A DNA stretch of 64,000 bases, taken from assembly GCF_036323735.1 (NCBI RefSeq), contig NC_086026.1, positions 52,764,039 through 52,828,038 of the forward strand, written 5' to 3'. Both the position numbers and the translations under genes were made by a program. Positions 21,353-30,867 of the stretch are shown piece after piece; position 1 is the first letter of the stretch; each line of letters opens with the position of its first letter. The notes below the pieces were generated by a model. That model made no database searches. It worked only from the letters and a program-made list of their open reading frames with translations, and was not told the origin of the DNA. This DNA comes from Rattus norvegicus. Taxonomy: Eukaryota > Chordata > Mammalia > Rodentia > Muridae.

Positions 21353-21524
21353 GGGTATATTTGTCTCATCACATCAATAGACCATGTGTTTGGGTCTCCA
21401 CACAAAGGCTATACTCTGTGCCTGCCTCTTACCTCATAACCCCACATCAACCCTGAAAGCCACTCATCTGCCTCTGCTCTTCTGTCAGTCACCTCTTGTG
21501 GTTTTGTGGACCTCTAGGTGAATC

Positions 21525-21600
21525 AACCCAGCGTTTGGATCCTGGTGCTTTCATCTGTGTGACCTGAACACTCCAAGCCTCTGTGTGTTCATCTTCTTTT
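21525..21600 (+). mobile_element. MIR SINE fragment
   Basis: Shows 'gtttggatcctggtgctttc', 'atctgtgtgacctgaacact' and 'ccaagcctctgtgtgttcat', the order of the forward MIR core ('ttcgaatcctggctctgcca... tgtgaccttgggcaagttac'). Confidence 0.55.
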
Positions 21601-21734
21601 CCTTAGTGCTTTAGATAAACGTCAGAAGAAGAACTGGGTTTCCCCGTGACGTCTTCGTATGTGTATGCTATTCTTCAAGCTCATTCATGCTCCTCCCCTT
21701 CTGCCCTCTCCCTGTCTACCCTAAAAACAGGAAT

Positions 21735-21860
21735 CATGTAGGCAGACGTGGTGGCATGAGCCTCTAACCTCATCGCCGGGGAGGGAAGACAGAGGTAGGA
21801 AGACTGTGAGTTCAAGCTCAACCTGGACTAACACAGCCACACCCTGCCTCACCCCCACTC
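21735..21860 (+). mobile_element. B1/PB1-like SINE
   Basis: Reads 'cagacgtggtggcatgagcc', 'tctaacctcatcgccgggga', 'agacagaggtaggaagactg', 'tgagttcaagctcaacctgg' and an altered tail. Forward orientation, diverged. Confidence 0.75.
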
Positions 21861-22164
21861 CAGGACCTTAACCCCTCTTAACAAAGTCAGCCTCATCAGA
21901 GAGGTCTTTTCCTCTGTGCATCTCTGGAGACAGTGCATGTGGCAGAAGTCACCCAAGGCACACCCTCAGCTGGTCCTGACATTACATTACCTGTCAATCA
22001 GCAGGAGAGGGAAGAGAAGAGCTCTGTCTTCTGGTTGTTGGCTCCAGTAGATGCTGAGCATGGCGTTTGACCAATTTCTTCCCCTCAGAAGCTGCAGCTC
22101 TGTGAGAACTGTGTCAGAGCCAGTTCTGGTAAATGTCACTACAGGGACCCCTGTCTAGTTTTCT
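21861..22164. other. Single-copy DNA, nothing recognised
   Basis: No feature supported in this 300-base gap. Confidence 0.35.
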
Positions 22165-22560
22165 TTAATTTGGGGGACCTGGGTTTGGCCAGAAGCTTCA
22201 ACCTGAGCCCTGCCTCTGATAAGTACCAGCTGTGGGATCCTGGCCAAATCTTATTTTTATTTAAGATTTATTTATTTATTTTATGTATACGAGTACACTA
22301 TCACTCTCTTCAGACACACCAAAAGAGGGCATCAAATCCCATTACAGATGGTTGTGAGCCACCATGTGGTTGCTGGGAATTGAACTCAGGACCTCTAGAG
22401 GAGCAATTAGTGCTCTTAACCTCTGAGCCATGTCTCCAACCCCACTGGCTAGGTCTTTGAGCTGTTTCCTCATCTGAAAGATAGTAACTGCTAATTCTTC
22501 CTTATTTCACACAAAATAAGACCAGAGATCATTTAATTAAAATTTTTATTTTCACTGAAA
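22165..22560 (+). mobile_element. MIR SINE split by a B2
   Basis: The 5' part (22165-22251) reads 'ggacctgggtttggccagaa', 'ctgataagtaccagctgtgg' and 'gatcctggccaaatctt'. The 3' part (22444-22560) resumes 'gtctttgagctgtttcctca', 'tctgaaagatagtaactgct'. Together they give the forward MIR order. The reversed B2 sits between '...tggccaaatct' and 'gagctgtttcctc', so the B2 inserted into an older MIR. Confidence 0.65.
22253..22443 (-). mobile_element. B2 SINE, reverse, inside a MIR
   Basis: A reversed A/T tail ('aagatttatttatttatttt'), then 'ctcttcagacacaccaaaag', 'ggttgtgagccaccatgtgg', 'ttgctgggaattgaactcag' and 'ctgagccatgtctccaac'. Full length, with a Pol III-type tRNA head on the right. Confidence 0.95.
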
Positions 22561-22679
22561 ATAACTGCCTGTATTTATAAGATGGTGTATGTGAGAGGGC
22601 CTTGTATCCTACAAAGTGCTAAATGAACACAAGAGACGCTTCCCAGTAAAGATAGAAGCAGGGAGAAGGGGAAAATGTT

Positions 22680-22800
22680 TATAATAATTTTATGACATAG
22701 GAAAGCCCCATTTTACAGATGGGATGCCCAGCCTCAAAGGCTTGACACACCCTTCCCCAGTTCACACAGCCAGTGGCAGAGCTAGGACACGTAACCTTCA
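22680..22800 (-). mobile_element. MIR SINE, reverse
   Basis: Shows 'ccccattttacagatgggat', 'cacccttccccagttcacac', 'agccagtggcagagctagga', a good reversed MIR core ('cccattttacagatgaggaa... gtcacacagctagtaagtgg'). Confidence 0.75.
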
Positions 22801-23559
22801 GTGGTACCGGAACCTGCTCTGTAGTGCTGGAGCATGTCCTACTACTAAGGATCCCTAAGCTAAAGGTCAAGGCTGGCCCAGTCAGTACCCCCAGTCAGCT
22901 GGAGAGTGCGCCTTACATGTCTTGTCACGCGGTTTTGGCTTCCAGGTAGGTTTTCTCGGCCTTGACCCACTGAATCAAGAAGTCAGTAAAGAAAAACAGT
23001 CCTTCGAAAGTTTGACCAGAGCATAGTATTTTAAAAACGTTTTCATCCACAAAATTACATTTTGAAGAAGATAGTCTGCTTTTGCTAAACATCTGAGACT
23101 CCGGGGCTGCGGTCCGGGAACAGGGGACATGACTGGCACAGAGTTGAAAGAATACAAAGGTGTTTGCAGTGTTTTATGGCTTAAAAACCGACCTTCCCTA
23201 TTCTTGCCAGGTGCAGAGCTTCATGCTGAGTGGGGGAGGGAGGCGAGACTGTCTGGGCAAGGCCTTGGTAAGGACTGCCTCAGACTGTGGAGTTCCTCTC
23301 TGCTGCCTCCGGATCTGGGGTGTCCTGCTTCCCAGGGCTCTCTGTTTACCTAGAATGTACCCCTCCTTCTCTTTCCTCCCTCATCCATCCTCTTGTTGTC
23401 TTAACTGGCACAAAACAGCCCCCTTTCTTGTACCTTTAAACCTCCCCGCTTAGACCAGAGCCCGGATAATCTCCGACTGGAAAGATTAGGGCTGTAGTTG
23501 AAAGATCCCCATATGCACTTACCTTCATTTTACCTACCGTAATGGCGACTTTTAGCCCC
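22801..23559. other. Single-copy DNA, nothing recognised
   Basis: No gene or repeat supported. Overlapping frames of 74 and 97 codons have no known domain. Confidence 0.4.
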
Positions 23560-23720
23560 CGATTTTAGAAGTAGAAGAAAAAGCCATGGGGCTTTTAAAG
23601 CAATTTTCCCAAATCTCCATGCCCAATAAACAGCGACAGCAGCAGGATTCAGCTCTATGGCTTTTACGACCTATGACTTTGTAGCCCACGTCTAACAACT
23701 ATACTACCCTTGCTCTGTTT
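23560..23720 (-). mobile_element. MIR SINE, reverse, diverged
   Basis: The series 'cgattttagaagtagaagaa', 'aagcaattttcccaaatctc', 'acagcgacagcagcaggatt' and 'gtctaacaactatactaccc' follows a reversed MIR with about a third of positions changed. Confidence 0.45.
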
Positions 23721-23884
23721 AGAAGGTAGGACAACCATTTTAGAACATACCAGTGCCTTTGCCTGGTGATGTGTAGCGAGGATTAACCCCTCGATTCGCT
23801 TCCTGTTTGAGGGAGGCATGTACTCATTCACATGGCAGACACTAACTACTATGCCTCCAGGAGTACATTTCTGCTTGGTTCCTG

Positions 23885-24255
23885 AAAGTGTGAGTTCCGA
23901 GGTCCCACTTCATGACTTTGAATCCCAGCTCTGCTATTTACTGTCTGTTTGGCTTTGGTATATTTATATACCATCTGTCTCTTCAGACACACCAGAAGAA
24001 GACATCAAGTCTCCTTACAGATGGTTGTGAGCCACAAAGTGGTTGCTGGGAATTGAACTCAGGACCTCTAGAGGAGCAGTCAGTACTCTTAACCTCTGAG
24101 CCATCCCTGCAGCCTCCTGGGTAGGATTCTTAATCACTCCATGACTCAGTTATAAAACTGAAAAGCACTCACTTCCTTCTACGAGTTCATAATGAATTAA
24201 ATGAGATAGTGCAAATGCTTAAGCCACAGTTGGTCATGTGGTAAGGAATGCGGAA
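23885..24255 (+). mobile_element. MIR SINE split by a B2
   Basis: The left part has 'ctttgaatcccagctctgct', 'atttactgtctgtttggctt'. The right part, beyond the B2, has 'tcttaatcactccatgactc', 'agttataaaactgaaaagca' and 'aattaaatgagatagtgcaa'. These are the two halves of a forward MIR core, interrupted where 'tgtgaccttgggcaa' would be. Confidence 0.75.
23959..24115 (-). mobile_element. B2 SINE, reverse, inside a MIR
   Basis: Shows 'gtctcttcagacacaccaga', 'agatggttgtgagccacaaa', 'ttgctgggaattgaactcag' and 'tgagccatccctgcagcc'. The tail side is shortened. Orientation and insertion point relative to the MIR closely match the pair at 22165-22560. Confidence 0.95.
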
Positions 24256-24779
24256 ATGCTACCTGTGGTTATGGTCACTTGTAGAGCCGCCATTCAGATG
24301 TGGGTGTGCAGAGTGAGACATGGGCTTGCGCTCTGAGAAGCACAACAAGCCCCGAGTGTGTTGATGAGACTTGATTTTTAGGGATTTTAATCTAGCGTTG
24401 GATTAAGTTGGATCACAATTAGGAGGCTGGCTGAGAGGCCACAGTAATGGTGTAGGCAGGAAGGGATGGTACTAACATCCATGGGCCAAAGGTGGGTAGA
24501 GTGGACAGGCAGCTGCGGGAGAGAGGGCAGGAGAGCATGTGAGAACACACAGCACTGAGGGTCGCTCTGGGAGAGCAGCACCCCAGAAGAATGGCTTCTA
24601 TCCCAGAGCGATGAGAGGACACAAGACCAACAGAAATTGGGAGCAGAGGCTGCTGGAGGCACATGTCATATAGCCTCCATTAGCACAGAGCTGGACAAGG
24701 GGGTGCCCCTTAACCACTTGGCAATGGGCTAAGAAAATTCAGATCAGAAAGGCCAAGACAGGAGGGCAGAGACCTCCTG

Positions 24780-24798
24780 CTGCCTCCAGAGGGGGCCC
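24780..24798 (+). promoter_or_regulatory. Candidate CTCF site
   Basis: The core 'cctccagagggggcc' (24783-24797) fits the CTCF pattern CC-N-CCAG-N-GG-G-GC. The motif alone does not prove binding. Confidence 0.3.
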
Positions 24799-25562
24799 AG
24801 TTGACATTGTGCTTTCCACAGTTAACCCATGTGTCCCCTTCCCAGTCCCACTCTCATTCTGTCCTCCATGTTTCCCTGTCTCCCTGCCATGCTCTTGCAG
24901 AAGCAGCTTGAGAGAGGATGATCACTCTTGGGCCTCAGTTTCCCCACTTGTCTTTGGGTGTGGTCCGCATATGTGCCTACCCTGACCCCAAAACAAGAGG
25001 GCTCTTACCTTGCAGAAGTCTAGTTGTCACTGACATCAGGTAGCCAAAGGACTCCTGCTGGATAGAGGTAGGTGATGGTGTTGAAGACAGAGTCACAGGG
25101 TGGCCAGATGTGCAACAAGGACCGACATGAGAGAGACTGGGTCTGGGATATGGGACTTTTGGGTCTGATAGGCAGTGACTGAGCTAGTGACCTGTCTACC
25201 TTGTTTTCATCCCCAGTCATGGCCCAGCACCAACAGTAAGTGCTCAATAAATTACTCTCTGAGTGAATACACAAATGCCAGGTTGCCAAGTCTTCTCCAC
25301 TTGGCGAATGGAGGGCTCAAAGGCTTGCCACCCTGTCTCAGGGATGCAGAGCTCTGAGATACATTTGTGCTATCATTCCTCAAAAGTGGGGAGCTGAAGA
25401 GCCCTTCTGAGGGGCTTTAAAAGGTAGTAACACAGCCGCTGTATTCACCACAGCAAAGAGCTAAGGGGAGGACATGGCTCTCTGCCAAAGAAAACCAGCC
25501 CGCTAGCCAGTGTGGTTCCTGGACAGAGGTTGCAGACCCTGGGATAGATGGCAGCACAGGAT

Positions 25563-25580
25563 ATGCTAATCTATGCAAAT
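25563..25580 (+). promoter_or_regulatory. Paired octamer sites
   Basis: ATGCTAAT (25563-25570) and the consensus octamer ATGCAAAT (25573-25580) start exactly ten bases apart, in the same direction. Octamers are bound by POU factors such as OCT1, OCT2 or OCT4. Seen directly; function is inference. Confidence 0.4.
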
Positions 25581-26194
25581 GATGGCACAACCTCATTCAG
25601 GCTTCCCAGAAAAGAATATTAATGGATGTCATTGGACAGCTGGCCTCCTGCAGCCAGGATTCCAGTCATCACACTACCATCCTGTGGCAAACGGCCAGAT
25701 AAACAGACCTCCTTTAAAATCACGCTGAATTCTGGTCCCCTTCAGGTCTGCTGGTGACAGGAAGAAGAGCAGCAACTGAATTGCAAATGCAGCATCTAGA
25801 TTGATCGATGCCTGTGTTGTCCGGATGAGACTGTGACCCTGGGTTTGGGTCTGGGGAGCTGCATGAGCTCGGGGACTTTGCTGTGGTTGAAAGGACCTGG
25901 AGCAGCCAAGGGTGGCAGACATGGAGCAGGAGGCTGTCAGAAGCCTTTCCCGGCAGAAAGAGCTCAGGGAACTGGGGTCCTGAGTCATTAAGGTAACTTA
26001 ATTCACTCTGAAGCAAAACAGAGGTGGTTGTGAGGTCCCAGAAGGCATTGCCAGGGACCAGAAATGACTAGGAGAGATGGTTAAGGCTGTGAGGTCTTCA
26101 AGGACTGAGGTCTTTGATGGTAGAGGACGAGCCATAGACTGGGAACAAGGAACCAGCCATGGGGCCCACTGTGTAAGTCATGGTCGGGCCTCAC

Positions 26195-26680
26195 TTGTTC
26201 ATCCACAGAGGTCCCTCTGGGCAGGCCTTGTACTTACTGCAGGGCCAGCAGTAGCAACATACACAGATCTCATTTCATGGATGTAAAGTCTGGTGGAGAG
26301 AAGGGACACAAAGCTCACTGAATGACTGAAGGGTAAGGTGGGAAGATCATATCGTGTCTGGTTTAGCCTGACACAACAGGAGAGCTTTCATAAGGTCCTA
26401 GCGATAAGGCTGAGACCTAAAAGAGAACAGAGACTAAATGGAAGGCTGGGGTTGCAGGTATGGCAGAGAGGCCGTTCTGTGTAGAAGGACCAATGTGTGC
26501 AAAGACTCCATGGTAGAAAGGGACAAATAACTCTCCTGTTATGATGCGTGAAGGCACGTGTATAACACGAACAGGGATGGGGTGGAGCATGACGAGTCAG
26601 CAGTGGTAGGATGCCAGGTCACATACTGAGGTCATGGCCAAGGCTTGGGACCTAAGACTGAAGACAATGAGAAGGCAGTC
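26195..26680 (-). mobile_element. Ancient L2-like repeat, reverse
   Basis: In order: 'cttgttcatccacagaggtc', 'gataaggctgagacctaaaa', 'gtgtgcaaagactccatgg' and 'aggcttgggacctaagactg'. This resembles the mammal-wide repeat that reads 'caacaaatatttattgagca... gagctgagacctgaa... catgtgcaaaggccctg'. I assign it to L2 with reserve. No coding capacity. Confidence 0.4.
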
Positions 26681-27049
26681 AAGTCAATCAGGGCACGAAT
26701 TGCTCAGTTTCACAGATACCCCTTTAACTGATGAAGAGTATCCCTGAAAGAAAAGAGCTGGATAAACTGCCCCTGAATACTGTAGGCCATGCTGCTATGG
26801 TTCTTGTGGGGAATGAGGATTGGGGAAGGGCTTGGACACATGAAATTCGGTTTAGAGAACAGTCTCTTCTTTATAGTCTCCTTACAGGGATGTAGAAGAC
26901 CAAGCCTTAGTCTACAGACTGACTAATCTGGAATCCTCTCCTTGGCGCCCTTTCTCTGTGCAGGGTGACAGAGTGGACTAGTTCCCCCCCGCATGGTCAC
27001 CTTCTTGTCATGAAATTTGGGACACCATATATGGCTGAGATCATTACCA

Positions 27050-27105
27050 CCCAGTACCCAGTATCTAGTGCCCAATACCTAATACACAGTACCCAGTACC
27101 CCATC
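27050..27105 (+). repeat. Heptamer tandem repeat (CCCAGTA)n
   Basis: Eight consecutive 7-base units: CCCAGTA twice, then tctagtg, cccaata, cctaata, cacagta, CCCAGTA and ccccatc. Period seven is exact throughout; the middle units have drifted. Confidence 0.85.
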
Positions 27106-29272
27106 TGGTGGCACATTCCCGTAGCTACCAAAGGCCTTGGGATAGCAGAACGGGCTCTGATCAATGATCCTTGTCTTGTCGTTTTGATGTTGAGCTGTTT
27201 CAGGTCCCTCATTCCCACTGTAGGGATAATTTTATGCTCTAACAAACAGAGAAGGGATGGGGACAAGACTGGCTCTCCAAGAAGTGGTCCCTGGTCAGTA
27301 ATATCTTACTCTGTAGTTACAGACAACACAGACAGACGTGTACGCAGGCCATAAAAGAAAGAGCCAACATGTGACATTTAATTCAAGATTAAAGGAAACT
27401 GTCAACTGGACCTGATTGTGCTCATCCAGATGTCACCAGATACAGCTGTATACCATCTGCTGGGGTGGGTGCCACCAGCTGGAGCAGCCCCACTAAGCCC
27501 CAGTTTGCCTTGCTCCACAGCAGGAAGGGCCAGCTGATGTGGGGGCTCACCGACGGCTGAGTGATGATGGGAGGAGCAGGAAGTTCCTCCTCCCCAGCCC
27601 ACTTTACAGGCCCCTTTTTCTGTGCTAACAAAGGTAAGTAATGAATTACTGATAAGTGGCCTCTTTTAAAGGGAAATTATTCAGGAAAGCAGGTGAGACT
27701 CTGTAGACATTTATCTTGTGGCTCCAAGAGAAGCAAGCTGAGAGATGGAGAAAGGTAAGGGAGATGATTCATGGCCAGGGCCTTTCATCCCTCACTCTAG
27801 GTGTCCTTTGCAATGGGGAAGCAGGATTGATGGGCCTCAGGCTGGCACTGTGGTGGAAATCTGCCGGCTTCATTTCAACAGCCAAGCCAAAGAGGCTGAG
27901 GATCAGTGGGAGTTAAGGACCGAACCCCCAAACGGAGGCTCAGAGCTAGTCTGGGCCCCGGGTGGGACAGGGGATGATGATATTTGGTCTCTGGACAAAC
28001 CACTGAACTCATTAGAAGCCATGAATGTTAAGACCCATCTTCCAGAAGGAAGGGTGAGAACACTGATCTGGGGTGCAGGAAGTTGGGTTCCAGGCGCTTG
28101 GCACTTGGCTGTTCTCTTCTCCTGGCCCAGTTGCATAACTGTCACAAGCCAGTGGTCACCCCGGGGGCAATATTTGGACCTGTGTTCTTTGATGTGCATG
28201 ATGGGAACTTGAAATGAAAACTCGGAAAACTAGTTGCCTTAAGAGAAATGAAACAAAATAAAACAACAACAAAAACCATATACCATTAAGTTGCCATCCC
28301 CTCCTCTTTCCCATGACCCCTTTCGTCCTTCCTCCAGTCCCTCTCAGCCTCCTCTGCCTCCATTTTTCTAGAACATCAGCAACTCCCAGCTCTTAGTGTC
28401 CCCACTGCCCGCCTCAGGTGCCCGGGGCCCCATGCCTCAAAGCTCTAGGCTTCTCTTTTGAGAGGAGGATGCTGAGAACTCTGCCCAGCACCCACTGTGC
28501 ACAACCCGAAAGTGCCTGGGAGTTAATGGCTAGCGAGGCAAAACTTTGATCAATGGAAAATGGGAGCGAGTGGAAAATTCTTCCCTCTTGCTCCCTCCCA
28601 GCAGATGTTCCTGAGACATACAGCTTTTTGAAATGGTCTTGCAAGATTGAGCAATCAGCCGTACTCGGCAGCAGCCGGCTCCGTAATGCATCCTCAGAGT
28701 GGTTCCCTACCCCCCCCTCCTGTCCCAGACTGTGCTTCCTCAGGCAGCCAGAGGACATCAGCCCTGCCATTGTCTCAGGTTCCACTTGGAAGGGGAGCAT
28801 AGGAAAAGGCAGTGTTCATTTTAGCGGTAACACTAGAGATCGGCCCTCAGGAGGGGATTTGTTGGTTGGATTTGATACTGGGGTATCAATTAGAGTCTCA
28901 CTGCTGGTGACGAGTGGAGTGGCGATAGCTTTGACATGCAGTGGTATCACAGTGGCCAGAAAGTTTGCTCACCTGTAGCAAGAGGGCAAGAGGTGTTCGT
29001 GGAAGATAAGACACTGGGTTCTGCAGTGAACTCGGCACTAGATGTTGTTGTGGATGGATAGGAGAGGGAGGCGTTGAGAACTCTGCATGGGGTCAAGTGT
29101 GTTGACTGATTCTCAGCATAGGCCCTTGTGTGTGACTGATCCAAATAGACCTTTGTCGTGACTATGATAAAGCAAGTCAGTTTCCCCAACAAAATACCGA
29201 AGAGGGCTCTGAGGCTCAGGCAGGCAGCAGCCTAATGCAGATTTCTGTGCTGTGTCTGTGGGTTACATCGCA

Positions 29273-29286
29273 ACCCCCCCCCCCCA
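29273..29286 (+). repeat. C14 homopolymer
   Basis: An uninterrupted run of C in an otherwise mixed sequence. Confidence 0.95.
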
Positions 29287-30688
29287 AATGATGTGCTGAA
29301 ATCTAACACCTAGAATTTATAAAGTGGCTTATACAGGAGTAGCACCTTGGGAGACCAAGGCGAGCTAAATTGCAGCCATTGGTTAGAGGGGGACAAATTG
29401 GCAAGAAATTTCATGGTAGCTTCCCTCGGTAGCCTGGGGTTGATGGTGGTCCTGGGTAGAACAAGATTCAGGAAGAGTAAAAGCCAGGGGTGGCACTTCT
29501 GTTCAGAGGCATCACAGGCAACAAGGCTGGGGTGGCACTTAAGGCCTTGACCAGTCAGTCAAGATGGGCAGCTGCCAAGAGAGTTGTTGAACATGTCATT
29601 TAAAAAAAATCAGTGAGCAAAGGGAAATATCAGACTCCCCCTAACCTGTGTCATTTCCCACAGACAGAAGCTACTAGGAGAAGGGAAGAAGGTTTCCTAG
29701 AGGAAGAACCTCACAATGGCAGAGGAGGAGCGTGATGCTATTCCCATCCTCTTCAGGAACTTAAAGACCAGCAATGGCTAGAGGGATCCCATGGGGTCTC
29801 CCGCTGCCCGAAGTTATCTCACTGGTCCGTGAGTATGTAACAGGGATAGAAATGAAACAGAGCCTGCAGAACCCTCCCACATGGTCTCCTAACCAGTGAA
29901 TAAAGGCCCATTATGGCTGGATGGGCCAAGTGGGAGGCCCAGAAACTACCCTTCAGGTCAGACAAGATAATAAATTGGAGAAATTATTGGCACATTCCGG
30001 GCAAAACTGTAGAGATTAGTGCCACATTACCAACTCACAAGATGGAGAGTGAGTGGCCCTGCCCTACCGCTAACATGAAATTAATCTCACGAGTGACCTT
30101 GGATGAGCATACATTGACCCGGTGGCAACCCCGACTACAGTCACCATGCCAGAGGTGGCCATTTTACTGGAGCAGGTCAAACTGCCTCTGGCACCTGGGT
30201 GAGGCTATAAGTCAAGCAGACACATTTCTTCCTCACCTTCACATGGCAGGAACACATCTGCTACCTCACTTTAGGGATGGGGACATCTTCCTGGTCTCCA
30301 TCATAGTCTAGTCCAAGTGGGCCTCCAGTTGTGGATTCTGTGGGGCACCACACTGACTCACTATAGGGATGATGATTTGTAAGTTGATCCTGGTGAGGAA
30401 AACCCAGAAAACTCCGGATGTTCTAGTATGGTTTCCATGAACCAGAGGGAGAAATCTACAAGAGCCAGGGGCTGGCCCTACTGGGGTTTTGGGGGAGGAT
30501 CTAGTAGTCTGGAGTTCTAGAACATACTCTCTAAGGTAAAGTATGCATTGTCATATATACTTTTTCTCTCTAGGGAGAAACACAGTATTTTGGGGGCAAT
30601 AAACTTTTGAGGTTGTATCTAATATAATACAGGTGGGATACTACAGGGTGACTGGAAAGAGTACTTTTTTCATTTTTGTTTGTACAAG

Positions 30689-30712
30689 TGTGTGTGTGTG
30701 TGTGTGTGTGTG
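30689..30712 (+). repeat. (GT)n microsatellite
   Basis: About 12 GT units at the tail end of a reversed B3 SINE. Confidence 0.95.
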
Positions 30713-30867
30713 CTCTCACTCAAGCATGTGTATGCTATGGCACATGTGTGGAGGTCAGAGAACATCTTGCTAGCATCAGTTCTTCTGTCATGTGGGTATC
30801 TGGGATAGAACTCAGGTCACCAGGCTTGGCAGCAAGCACCCTAACCCAATGAGCCACCTTGCATGCC
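30713..30867 (-). mobile_element. B3 SINE, reverse
   Basis: Shows 'ggcacatgtgtggaggtcag', 'agaacatcttgctagcatca', 'tgtcatgtgggtatctggga', 'tagaactcaggtcaccaggc', 'ttggcagcaagcaccctaac' and 'ccaatgagccacc'. This is a textbook reversed B3, and the CA-rich tail explains the neighbouring (GT)n. Confidence 0.9.

Larger units (their letters stand above)
24256..26190. other. Single-copy DNA, about 1.9 kb
   Basis: No gene recognised. Holds a CTCF-like motif (24783), a MIR scrap near 24925-24955 ('gggcctcagtttccccactt'), an L2/MIR-like end near 25236-25272 ('agtaagtgctcaataaatta') and paired octamer sites at 25563-25580. Confidence 0.4.
26681..30688. other. Single-copy DNA, about 4 kb
   Basis: The longest stretch without interspersed repeats in the first half. 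It contains a heptamer tandem repeat (27050-27105), a C14 run (29273-29286) and a possible MLT-like scrap at 29283-29345 ('aaatgatgtgctgaaatcta'). Open frames of 129-155 codons lie here but none resembles a known protein. Confidence 0.45.

Noticed and set aside
22170..22460. Frames containing HQKRASNPITDGCEPPCGCWELNSGP-type sequence (also 23912-24124)
   Set aside because: This is the usual translation of a reversed B2 SINE and recurs wherever one lies.
29250..29345. MLT-type LTR fragment
   Set aside because: Only about 60 bases resemble it next to a C14 run, which is too little to call.
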